Of a stretch of 64,000 nucleotides of DNA, positions 1 through 11,136 are shown piece by piece; position 1 is the stretch's first letter; each line of letters starts with the position of its first letter. The position numbers and the translations under genes are program-made. The DNA comes from Auriscalpium vulgare (lineage: Eukaryota; Basidiomycota; Agaricomycetes; Russulales; Auriscalpiaceae): positions 1 to 64,000 of the forward strand of contig JAHBBC010000065.1 of NCBI GenBank assembly GCA_019915015.1, in the 5' to 3' direction. The notes under the pieces are model-generated. The model was not told where the DNA came from. It ran no database searches and worked only from the letters and a program-made list of their open reading frames with translations.

Positions 1-3
1 CGG

Positions 4-1579
4 TGATACGCCTGATTCCCCGTCGAGCGGGGATTCCACCGCGACTTTTCGGTTTTTCATTTCGAACCAAAGTCACGTGACTTTGGTCTCCGGACCGTCG
101 TTTCCGCCGTTTCGGCACAGCCACTTCGGAAAGTTCCGAAGTCACGTGACTTCGGCTCCGAACTTTCCAGCGCTTCGGCCTCGTTTCCAGTCATCCCGAG
201 GCGCCCGCACGTGGTTCGGTCGAGACCTTTCGGCCCATCAGCAGCAGACACGCCACAAAGTCGCTGCCGGACCAAGATCAGTGTAGTGAAACGCCCCGTG
301 AGCGTATCTCCGAGATAACCGGCTGTCACCCGTACTTCCCTGTCCGATTCTCCCCCTCACTTATAGCGTTCCCGATTGATCCCTTCTATCGTCCCGACCT
401 TTCCGAGCCGAGGCGAACCGAGCCCGAAGCCATGGCTACCTCCCAGCCACTTCGGAAGATCGTCCGCCACTCGCTGCGACTTCGGCTCGCGGGTATACGT
501 TTGGCGCGCCTTGTACCGCTGAGGCGCGTCTCCACAATATCGTTCGTACTTCATCCTTCTGTATATCACATCGTAGCGACAGCGCTGATCGTTTTTTGGT
601 ATCCATCGTTCTTGTTCCCCATGAGAGCTCTCTCTCTCTACATATGCTCGTTCCGACCACCTCGACTTGCGACACATGATCTTTATCCACTTCGCTCGTG
701 TTTCGTCTCTGTACGCACCTACCTATGTTCGTTTCCGTACGATACGGTCTCGCACTCGTTGTAGCTTAAATACGACTCGATAGCACACCGAATAACAAGT
801 TACTTCCCCCCCCATAGTCAGCATCTCGAAAGAGACGTTGCAAACCGCCCGCATCGACAGCTCTTACTGTCGTTGTACCCCTCGTCCTCCTTATCGCCCG
901 TAACCTCACTTTCGACTACGCCGCACGCCGCAATACGCTCGCCTTCGACTTCGCTTTCGACCTTCGCCTTTCGCACCACGTACCCCAACCTCGCTTTCCG
1001 AACCTCGCTTTCCGAACCTCGCCTTCCGAACCTCGTCTCCCGAACCTCGCCTCTCGAACATCGACGACCGAACCTCGCCTCTTGAACACCGCCATCGACA
1101 GACCTTCATCCACTTTGATATCACCTTCGAGGCCTCCTCAAGTTCAGGCCCACGACGAACGCGTTCCCCATTACACATAACTTCGTCCTCAATCCGAAGT
1201 TGTCCGAAGTCACCCAACTACCCATCGCACCGATCAACGTATAAAGCCGAACTTCGTGTTACGTCGATCTCTCTCTCCCTCCCTCCATCGTCATTCCGCG
1301 TTCCTCCGCGTCCAACTTCGGAGCTCGCTCGTCGCGACTTTGTTTGTTCGTCACTTCGGTGACTCGTACGCTCACTCCTTCTCGTCTCCTGGTCCGGCGC
1401 ACACGCCGAACCCTCATTCCGATCCGAATCCTCGTTACGACCACGATCCACGTATCGGTGGAGTCACTTCGCGAACCTTTGGGAACGTGACGACTCGCTC
1501 GCACAACAACGCGGTACCACTGACAGCGCTCTAGGGATAGGAAACTACCCATATCCGCCCTACTACCGTCTGGTGCCCA
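4..1579 (+). repeat. 5' LTR of the Gypsy element
   Basis: 1576-bp direct repeat of 11137-12716. It begins TGATACG and ends TGGTGCCCA. Within it lie two CACGTG-centred palindromes (67-86 and 136-155) and a block of about 15-bp tandem repeats of the type cgaacctcgctttc (about 985-1080). It has four bases fewer than the right LTR; each missing base lies in or next to a short run. Confidence 0.9.
67..168. promoter_or_regulatory. CACGTG palindromes in the LTR
   Basis: 67-86 is a perfect 20-nt palindrome centred on GTCACGTGAC, and 136-155 is a second perfect 20-nt palindrome with the same core. The second lies inside a larger dyad whose 9-bp arms are 128-136 and 160-168. CACGTG is the classical bHLH(-Zip) binding core, and this position early in the LTR would be U3. 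A promoter or enhancer role is inferred. The right LTR has the same sites at 11200-11219 and 11269-11288. Confidence 0.55.
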
Positions 1580-2028
1580 CCGCGAGGGTTTCTGTCACCA
1601 TTCCTCCAAAGCCTTCCGAAGCAACTTCGCCATTCGTCTCTCGCTATCGACTTCGCTCCGCCACCCTCGCCGACGAAGTTCGTCGGTCCCACGTCGTCTA
1701 CCCCGCCGCTGACGACCCGCATTCCGACGAGGCTTCCGAAGACGAGGTAAACAACGACGTTCTCCCCGAACCTTCAGGTACTCAGCACGACGCCGACCCT
1801 GACTTCGACTTCGACTTCCACGTTCCCGGCGGATTTTCTACGCCTCTGCGATCTCTTTCGCCGCTGCCACCGCTATCGACTCTCACCCCTCTTCACCCAT
1901 CGCAACCTCCGACCCCGCGCACTCCGCCTTCGCCTTCGCCTTCGCTTCCGAAACGCCCACAGACTTCGCAACTCACTTCGCTCCGCCCTATCCACCCACC
2001 ACCCGCATACTCCGCACAACCACCAGCA

Positions 2029-4330
2029 ATGGCCGCCCTCGTCCCGATGCCATCTAGGCTCGCCCGAACAGCGCCTGTGTTCACGCCGGACAAACCCCGC
2101 GAGATCCGTAGGTTTTGGCCTGACCTTGAAGCGTTCTTCGGACCTGCGGGCGTCGTCACTGACCGCGCGAAGAAGGATTGGACGAAGAACTACGTCCCCA
2201 CAGCAACCGCCGACCTGTTCGACGCAATGATCGAATTCACTGGCAACGCCACATACGACGAGTTCAAGGTAGCGGTCGGTAAGCTCTATCCAGGAGCCGA
2301 CGCCGACCGAGCGTATACAACGGCCGACCTAGACGAGCTCGTCAAACAGACGCGAGCAAAGTCTACGTTGACTCTCGACGACTTCGCTACGTATCATCGA
2401 GAGTATCTGACCATTTCGGGCTTCCTAGTGCTCAAAGGACGTCTGTCGACGATGGAGCAGAACCGAGCGTTCTCCCGAGGTATCCCGAACGCCCTCTGGC
2501 CGAAGGTTAACTCTCGGCTCCAGATCAAGAAGCCCGACGTCATCGCAGGCGACCCTTACGACGTCTCGGACGCCTATCTCGCCGGGCAGTACGTCCTCCA
2601 GTCCGACGCCGACGCGTTTCGGACCGGCGCGCACGTAGCCACCCCAGTCGTTACCCCAGCGCCAGTTATCGTCGCCGCCACTCCTTCACCTGCCCCAACC
2701 ATCAAAGCAGAAGATCTCCTTGCGACACTCGTCCGAAGCTTGATGCAAGGTGGTTCGCTCGCAACACTATCGGGCCCGATCAAAGCGGCAGCGAACGCAG
2801 TCGAAGCAGCAGCAGCACCAGCCGCAGTCGCGTCTTCCACCGCAAGTACTTCCTCAGCGGACGCACGCGCAGCAGCAATGCTGCGCCTTGCCGGACGTTG
2901 TTTGTACTGTGGAAGCTCCGAACATCGTATATCGTCTTGCGAGCTCGTCGAAGAAGACGTTCGCGCAGGCCTTATCGTTCGGAACGGCGAAGGCAAGGTC
3001 ACGCTAGCGAACGGCAGCTTCGTTCCTCGGGCCATTACCGGCGACTTCTTGCGCGACCGAGTCCAGGAGTGGTATCGTCGCAACCCTTCGGTCAAACCCG
3101 TGGTAGCTTCGACCCTCATGATGGAATTGCTCCCCACTCCGCTTCAGACGTTTTCGCTCACGAAGGTAGATCGCATCGCAGGACTCGAAGCCGAACTGGC
3201 TGCACTTCGGTCGCAACATGCTGCATATGCGCAAGTCTTCGATGGGGTCGAGATTACTCGCCCGGCTAAAGCCAAAGTTGGCCCACCGCCTCCGAAGATT
3301 GCGCAAGCAGAGCCTCCGAAGCAAGCGCCACAGGCACCCGAACCCGAGGCGAGCGAAGTTGAGCAAATTCCAGTTCACCCATTCCGCAACGTCCGCGACG
3401 CGACCTCCGCCCCCATCAAACCGAAGACGGTTCCAGCCGATCCGAGCAAACCAGCCGTTCGCGAACCACAATTTCGCAACGCGCCGCCGGTTCACCGCAC
3501 CGAATTGGCCGACGCCGTCTTCGAACGCGCCATGAAGGAGGTTCGACTTTCGCTCACGCCGGAAGAACTGCTCTCGCTCGCCCCCGAGGTTCGCCAGAAG
3601 TTCCGCGACGCGATTACGCCTCGTCGAGCAGCGAACGTCCAGGAAGTAGAGCCAAGCCACAAAGTCACGATCGAGGAGGTACCCGACGAGGAGCTCACTT
3701 CGCCAGCAGCGGCAATCCGAGCTTCGGAAACGGTACTCCTCGCCCACTACGCCCCCGATCCACGCAGGTCGACCGTCGACTCCGTTTGGCCGGCATCGAA
3801 CAAAGGCGTCATGAGCGACCCGATCGAGGTCTACCTGAACTCTCACACGCACGACAGCATGTTCGATCCCGACGCGTTGACCGTCGCAAACGACTCCCAC
3901 TCGCTTCGGTCCATCGACGGGATTGTCGCCAGCCGAGTCGCCATCGAATGCCTTCTCGACCCTGGATCTCAGGTAATAGCGATGAGCGAGGAGGTATGTC
4001 ACTTCCTCGAGCTTCACTACGACCCCGAGATCAAGATTCGCCTCCAATCGGCGAACAAGCAGGTTTCGAGTCGCTCGGGCTGGCACGTAACGTTCCTATC
4101 AAGTTCGGAAGCATGACATTGTACCTCCAGGTTCATATCGTGCGGAACGTTGCCTACGACATTCTCCTCGGTCGCCCCTTCGACGTCCTCACCGAATCGA
4201 TCGTTCAGAACTTCCAGAATGAGGACCAGACGGTCACCATCCGCAACCCGAACACAGGCGACCGCCTCGTCATCCCCACATATCCTCGGGGACACCATCG
4301 GTTTCGCGAGGAGCAAATTGCTCAAGCCCG
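2029..4330 (+). pseudogene. gag: Gypsy gag and protease (frameshifted)
   Basis: The frame is open from the end of the LTR; the first in-frame ATG is 2029. The N-terminal part is Pro/Ser-rich, followed by a retrotransposon gag domain, a CX2CX4HX4C zinc knuckle near 2902-2943, a coiled and charged linker, and an aspartic protease motif Leu-Leu-Asp-Pro-Gly-Ser near 3955-3970. The frame is lost near 4060 beside a run of T and continues in another frame through a protease flap-like segment (about 4080-4200). A second shift lies near 4290. The upstream open part (1580-2028) has no ATG and may be leader. The protein would package element RNA and process the polyprotein. Confidence 0.8.
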
Positions 4331-7300
4331 ACTTTGAAGACGAAGTCGACGAAGGCAACTCCATCGCCATGATCATTGAAGGTGAAGGAGACAATGTCCG
4401 GATCATCGCCTATACCCAAATCGACTCCTCGGACGAGTCGGCGGTTCGCCACGCATACGTCACCGCTTCCGAAGCACGCTCACATCTTCCCGAACACTCC
4501 GCGCCTTCTTTCATGCAGAATATCTGTCCCGCCCCGCCTCGCAAGCCACTGGCGGCTGAGCACTCCCATCTTGATCCCAAACACGCAGTTCCGAATCAGT
4601 TTGCCGCATCGTCTTCGTCTCCTCAGTCCTCGCGTACTTACGTTCTCAGTTCGCAACCCCTCGGTCCCGGTTTGCAATCCCCGCCCAGTTCCACAGGACC
4701 GATGACGCCATCCCCCTCACTTTCCCAAACATCCCCAGACTCTTATCTTGGCACCCAGCACACTTCGACTCCTTTCTTGGCCACGCCCGCGACTTCGCCT
4801 TCGACACACGACGCCGACATACACGACACCTTCATCGGCAAGAAGAAGTACAAACCAGTCGGGCAGAAAGTCAAACCCGTCCTAGGTACGCTTCCTGAAG
4901 GCTTCCGAATCGAGCGCAACATCACCGGCGATCCACTCGCGTCCATGCCGCCGCTCAACCCTCATCCTCCGAAGTTCACACCTACCGGTCGATATACCCA
5001 AGAGCGACACGACGCCATGGACGCCCTTCCGAACTACGATTTCTTGACACCGACCGAGCGCGACCTTCTCCACAACACCATCTCCGAGCAAAACGAAGCG
5101 TTCGCCTGGGCCGAGAATGAGCGAGGAAGCTTCAAAGAGGAGTACTTTCCGCCTATTCAAATCCCAGTGGTCGCGCATGTCCCTTGGGTCGATCGTAACA
5201 TCCCCATACCCCCAGGCATCCGCGACGAAGTCTGCAGAATGATCAAAAAGAAGATCGATGCAGGCGTCTACGAACCTTCCAACTCCTCCTATCGATCGAA
5301 GTGGTTTTGCGTCGCGAAGAAGGACGGTAAGCTTCGCATCGTCCACTCGCTCGAACCGCTCAACGCCGTCACTGTCGCACATTCCGGAGTCCCGCCTATC
5401 CAAGAGCACCTCGCCGAGCAGTTCGGAGGTCGTGCTTGCGGTGGTATCCTCGACCTGTACGTCGGCTACGACGAGCGAGTCATTGACGAACGATCCCGCG
5501 ACTTCACCACCTTCCAAACCCCTACGGCGCGCATCGCCTCGTCACCCTGCCGATGGGTTGGACGAACTCGGTCCCGATTTTCCACGACGACGTCACCCAC
5601 ATACTTCGCGAAGAGATTCCGACATATACCATCCCCTTCATCGACGATGTCCCCATCAAAGGCCCGAAGTCGGACTACAAGCTCGCGGACGGTTCGTATG
5701 AGATGATACCAGAGAACCCAGACATCCGTCGCTTCGTCTGGGAACATCTCCTCAACACGAACCGAATCCTCCAACGCATGCGCTATTCGGAGGGCACCTT
5801 CTCCGGTACGAAGTCGATCCTCATATCGCGCGAGTTCACGGTTCTTCGCCATCTCTGCACTCCAGAAGGCAGACGTGCAGACCCTACCACCATCTCCGCG
5901 ATCACCAATTGGGGGCCTTGTAAAGATCTTTCAGATGTTCGCGCGTTCCTCGGAACCGTTGGCGTTTGTCGGATCTTCATCAAGGACTTCGCGAAGCACG
6001 CTTGGCCCCTCACGAAGCTCACGCGCAAAGGAGTTGACTTCGAGTATGGTACCGAGCAACTTATCGCACAAGAGTACCTCAAGGACGCACTCGTTCATTC
6101 CGAAGCACTTCGAGCCATCGACTACGAATCTCCCGCCGCCGTCATCCTCGCCGTCGACACCTCCTACATCGCCGTTGGCTACATCCTCGCCCAAGAAGAC
6201 GAAGAGAATAAAAAGAAGCGATACTACAGTCGGTTCGGATCAATATCGCTAAACGATCGCGAACATCGCTTCTCGCAGCCGAAGCTCGAAATCTATGGTC
6301 TCTACCGCGCATTGAAGACGCTGAAGATCTACCTCATCGGACTTCGGAACCTCATCGTCGAGGTTGACGCTCTTTCCATTGGCGGTATGCTGAAGCACCC
6401 TGATCTAGTCCCCACTGCGAGCACCAATCGCTGGATTATCTCCATCCTCGCCTTCAAATTTCTACTTCGGCACGTCCCAGGAATTTTTCACGGCCCCGAC
6501 GGTCTCTCCCGACGCGTTCGGCAGCCTGGAGATCCTCCCGAAGTTGAAGACGACGACTTCGACGATTGGATCGACGAGTTGTACGGCTTCCTGAACATCG
6601 CCCACACCGCCAGCATGAACGAGCAACCGACTTGGACTCCTTCTACCCCTTCCGCGTCCGTCCACGAGGTGTTCGCACTGACCGAGGACGGTCAGAATCA
6701 AAGTATGGAGGAGGAGCCCCCGGTGCTGCGATATGGCGAGATCCCGCGCACCGAAGCCGCACACAAAGCCGACAAACGCATCATCTACGTCCGAGATTGG
6801 CTAGAAGACCCAGTACGTCCCGAGAAAATGACCGACTCCGAGTTCACCACATTCGTTCGCTACGCCACCAAGTTCTTCGTTACTAGAGATCGCCTCTGGC
6901 GTCGTAACAAAGATGGCGGACACAAGCTAAGAAACGCCGCGTCGACATCCTCATCGACTGCCATGACAAAGTCGGCCATCGAGGAGTGTTCGCAACACGC
7001 TCGCTCATCGGCCAACGCTTCTGGTGGCCGTCCTACGAAGCCGACGTCCTGTGGTATGTTCGGACATGTCTAATCTGCCAACAGCGTCAACGACTCCAAA
7101 TCCTCCTACCCCCAACCGTCGCGCCACCCGCTTCTTTGTTCGCGAAGATCTACGTCGACACCATGCACATGCCGCCCTCGAACGGGTACCGCTACATCGT
7201 CCAAGGTCGATGTTCCATCACTTCGTATCCTGAATTCCGTCTACTCAAGAAAGAGGACTCTGTCGCACTCGCGAAGTTCTTCTACGAGGAAATCATCTCC

Positions 7301-8173
7301 CGTTGGGGTTCGCTTAGCGAGATCGTAACCGACAACGGCAAACCGTTCATCAAAGCCCTCGAGCACCTCGAAACGCTGTACCACATCCGACATATTCGAA
7401 TCAGCGGCTACAACTCCCGAGCAAACGGTATAGTCGAACGCTCACATTACGATGTTCGGCAGGCACTCTTCAAAGCAGCAGACGGAGACCAGTCACAATG
7501 GGCGCGCCACGCTCACTCTGTCTTCTGGTCGGAGCGCCTCACGGTTCGGAAACGCATGGGCTGTTCGCCTTACTTCGCGGTCACGGGTTGTCACCCGCTC
7601 ATTCCCCTGGACATTGCTGAAGCCACGTATCTCCAGCCCCCTCCAGATTCCATACTCTCGACTACAGATCTCATCGCTCGCCGCGCCATCGCTCTCCAGA
7701 AGCGTTACGACGACATCTCGGCACTTCGCTCCCAAGTCTACGAGACTCGCATCGAGAACGCTCGACGCTTTGAAGCTGAACATTCGCACACGATTCGCGA
7801 CTTCGACTTCAAACGAGGAACACTCGTACTCATGCGCAACACCGCAATAGAGAAGTCGCTCAACCGCAAGATGCGTCCACGTTACCTCGGTCCCCTCGTC
7901 GTCATTTCGCGCAACCGAGGCGGCGCATACATCCTCGCCGACCTCGACGCTTCCGTTCTAGATCGCCCCATTGCCGCGTTCCGAGTCATTCCTTACTTCG
8001 CTCGTCGAGAACCGATCGAGATTGACATTCGCGACATCGACATAGATACTCAGCGACTTCGCGAGCTCGAGCAAAGCGAGACGCAAGGCAACGAAGACGA
8101 AGCAGATCCACCCGACGTTGAGCAACGCGACGTAGAGCCCCCTGATGATGAAGCAGAAGCCGAACAAGAGTAG
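4310..8173 (+). pseudogene. pol: Gypsy pol: RT, RNase H, integrase (frameshifted)
   Basis: A variable linker is followed by reverse transcriptase. The catalytic box reads Phe-Ile-Asp-Asp at about 5637-5648, where many Ty3 elements have Tyr-x-Asp-Asp. RNase H follows with a Val-Asp-Thr-Ser motif near 6150. The integrase has an HHCC finger (two His near 6960-6980, Cys-x2-Cys near 7066-7077), the catalytic Asp-Asn-Gly near 7331 and a C-terminal GPY/F-like module near 7888. Frame is lost near 5520 and again near 6925; in each case one missing base would restore a continuous protein. Copies with intact frames may exist elsewhere in the genome. Alternatively some shifts are sequence errors. Confidence 0.85.
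6680..6714 (+). repeat. Internal copy of the 3' polypurine-tract region
   Basis: These 35 bases inside pol match 11102-11136, the 35 bases just before the 3' LTR, at 32 of 35 positions and end in the same purine tract. Here they encode part of the linker after RNase H. They could be a central polypurine tract or the trace of a recombination event. Confidence 0.6.
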
Positions 8174-8593
8174 AGAACGCGACGGAGCGCATTCCAGAAT
8201 CCACACCACTTCCCTCTCCTCCCCATCGTGTCTCTTATCTCATTTTCTTTTGTACTATACTAAGTCGCTCGCGTTTACCGCTGTAGCGCAGGGCTACTCA
8301 AGATCAAAGTCCTAAGTCTATGAAGGAGTACTGAGACTTGAACAAAAAAAGAATCGAATTTTCATCTTTCCTGACTTAGCTGTGTGCGCTTCAGAGTCCC
8401 GAAGTCGCTTCGGCTTTCGTACGTTCACTTCGTGTTGATCTCACACAGTTCGAACGCGAGAAACGAATCCTATTCAAAATCAAGACTCAAGAACAAGAAC
8501 AAACCATTCTATTTTACATTTCCTCCCCCTTTCCCCTTTTCTTTTCGACTTCGCCCCTTTCCCCTCGACTTCGCCGACTTCCCTCGACTTCGC

Positions 8594-10559
8594 TCAATCC
8601 TCCGACTCGTCGTCCGCATTTCCGCCGTACAGCGTCACCGGTTCGCCCGCGTTGTAACGCTCCCACAGCGCCCGGTTGAGGTACCGGGTCTCGGCCCAGT
8701 TAAGGTCGATGATGCGGTTGTGGACGAGGTAGGCGAGCGTCATGGCGTCGGCCTTCATGATCCGGATCATCCGGACGATGCGGCGCTCAGCTTCGGTGAG
8801 CCCGATGTCCGTCGGCACGTCGTCGATCGCCCTCGCCATGGCCTCCAGGTCGTCCAGCGTCGGCGGCTCGGGGAGGGTGTGGTCGGTGAAGCGATCGGAC
8901 TGAGGCAGCCCGCGCACCCTCGTCTCGTTCCCGTAGATGGGCACGGGGATGACGCGGCGCGTCCGGGACGACTTCGCCCTGGCCTTGCCCTTGCCCTTGT
9001 TCTTCGGCTTGCTCGGGCCCGCGACCGGCGCGCTTGGAGGCCGAACCGAGGTTTCTAGGATCGTGTTAGCTTCGGAACGCCATCATGATCAAGCAACGAC
9101 TTACCCTCGAGGTCCTTTCCCATCTCCTCCCACATGTCCTCCCCCGCGGTCCCGAATCCTACGTCTTGCTCCGAGTCAGACTTCGGACTAGGCAGGAAGA
9201 GCGGCGTGCTCTTACCTGGCATCGTCGCTTGCGTCTGCGACGGCCCTGCCATCTCGACGTCCGAAGTCAGGTCGACTTCGGACGACACCACTGCCTTTTT
9301 CTCAGTGGGTTCGGGTCAGCTCTCCTCCTCGAACGAAGTCAGACGAAGTCACTTACTTTGCGCCTGGGCGCGCGTCTCCTTCCTCGGCGTCGCCTTGGGC
9401 GTCGCCTTCACCTTCTTCGCCGCCGGCTGCACGACACCGTCGTCATGGTCCGGCGAGGCCTCGGGCACGCGCTTGAGGCCCGAATCTTCCGTCTTGCCCT
9501 TTTTCTCTGTTACGAAGGCATCAGCTCCGACTCGAATGCGTACAGGACAAAACCGAACTTACTTGACTCAACAACTGGACCGTTCGTCCAGTAACACCCG
9601 TGCACCGCTATCATACAGCGGGCGCACGACACCTTCACCTTCGTTTGGATCTTGACGATCTGCGGCGCGCAGGCGTGCCCGTGCGTCGCGATGTACCCGC
9701 GACAATAGTCGCATACCTAGAAAACGAGCCGAAGTCAGCGCCGAACCCAAGACACAAAGCCGAACGACTTACCGAACCGTACGACTCGTAGTCGTACTTC
9801 CCCGTCTGGATCGTCTTCACGAGCGCGTTGGCCTCCCGGTACTGCGCTCCCCACTTCGCGTCCCTCGCCCAAGTCGGGTCGTCCAACTCGAGGACGAGGT
9901 GCTTGGTCGCCTTCTTCTTCGTCTTCTTCGCCTCGAAATCCTCCTCCTTCTCCTCGTCGGCGAGCTCGTCCTCTGCGGGCTCGTCGTCCGCGACTTCGCC
10001 GTCTTCCAGCTCCTCGCCCGGCACCTCGGACTCACCCTCGGACTTCGCGACGGGCAGCGTGGCAAAAGCCGCCCCCGCGGGTCCGTAATCGACTTCGTCA
10101 AAGTCGAGCTCGACGTCGTCGCCGGCGAGCTGGCCTTCGAGCATGAGCTCAAAGGCGCTGCGTTTCTAGGAACGAACCGAGTTAGCGATCGAGCGAAGTC
10201 AACAAAATGGAAACGACTTACTGGAGGAAGCGGCTGCAGGAGGCCGTCAGAGTCGTCGACCCACGCAGGCGTGCCGTGGTGGTCCGCGTAGTGCTGGAGA
10301 CGCGCCAAGCACCCTCCGAGCTCGACCTGGAACTGCGGGTGCGGCCGAGCCATTTTCTAGAAGGACGAAGTCAGCGCGAGGTTCTCAACGGAAGACGAAG
10401 AGGACTTACCAGCCCGAGCAAGATGGACTTGCACCAGGCGCGCTTCGCGTTCTCGGTCGCCTCCGGGTTGAAGGAGTCGAGCAGGCCGTTGATGCCGAGG
10501 TGAATCTCGCGGAGCGAGACCTTCGCCTTGGTGGACCTGGAGGACGTGGATGCCGACAT
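8594..10559 (-). CDS. Antisense seven-exon gene inside the Gypsy element; acidic protein with a Cys/His cluster
   Basis: Exons on the minus strand: 10559-10410, 10356-10222, 10165-9773, 9716-9563, 9506-9357, 9290-9105, 9055-8594. Every intron starts GTAAGT and ends in AG, and phases agree for the first six joins. The protein would be about 540 residues: a helical N-terminus, a Glu/Asp-rich stretch, a Cys/His cluster in exon 4 (Cys-x2-Cys, then His-x-His-x2-Cys, Cys-x2-Cys and His-Gly-Cys) that could bind zinc, Lys-rich linkers and a helical C-terminus. Entry into the last exon is off by one base near 9001 in a T-run, so this copy may be broken. A TATA-like GATAAAAGG lies about 90 bp upstream. 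I do not recognise the family. A chromatin or DNA-binding role would be a guess. Confidence 0.7.
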
Positions 10560-10644
10560 GGTAGTGGTTATGGAAGGGAGCGCCCGAGGTGAGAGGTAAA
10601 GGGGAAGGGAGGAAAGTTGAAGGCGAACCACGGAAAAGTTCGCC

Positions 10645-10656
10645 TCCTTTTATCCC
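10645..10656 (-). promoter_or_regulatory. TATA-like element of the antisense gene
   Basis: On the minus strand the sequence reads GATAAAAGG about 90 bp upstream of the start codon at 10559. This suggests the cargo gene has its own promoter and does not depend on the LTR. Confidence 0.4.
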
Positions 10657-11126
10657 TTTTCCCCTCCCATTGTTCGGCAAATAAGCGCCCCCAAGACGAA
10701 CAAAGAGGCATCCGCCGACTTCGTAAAAATCTTCCGACCCTCGACCCTGATCCCACGCTAGCGACGCACAGCCGAACGCGCTCGGCAACCAGGTACACCG
10801 ATTTGGGTATATTTCCAATAGCGCCTAGACCATGATATCATATCTGACATCATCACGACGTCATCGACCCAATTCGACTTCGCCTCTACCCTCCACATTC
10901 CGATCGCTCCCACGACTACGGCTCATCAATTCTGCCTCGGCCCCCGGCGCAAATCATGATCGCATCATCATCCCGACATGCCCGCCGCTTCGTTTCTCGC
11001 CCCCGACATCGCTTCCGACTTCGCTTCCACGTTCCGACTTTTCCCGAGTTTCCCATCACTTGCCACATTTGCCTTCGGATCACATCTCCCCTCATCTCGG
11101 TGACCGTGGACGGTCACTATCAAAGT

Positions 11127-11136
11127 ATGGAGGAGG
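11127..11136 (+). other. Polypurine tract of the Gypsy element
   Basis: The purine-rich run atggaggagg ends directly at the first base of the 3' LTR, the expected place for the plus-strand primer. Just upstream, 11100-11117 forms a 7-bp hairpin (gtgaccg/cggtcac). Confidence 0.7.

Noticed and set aside
436..1217. Several open frames of 70-110 codons on both strands in the Gypsy LTR, repeated near 11.5-12.7 kb
   Set aside because: They lie wholly inside the LTR, overlap each other in many frames and show low-complexity repeats; they are duplicated only because the LTR is.
3004..4086. 360-codon minus-strand open frame opposite Gypsy gag
   Set aside because: Composition is that of an antisense shadow (Arg/Leu/Val-rich, no motifs), and it lacks the intron signals seen in the true antisense gene further on.
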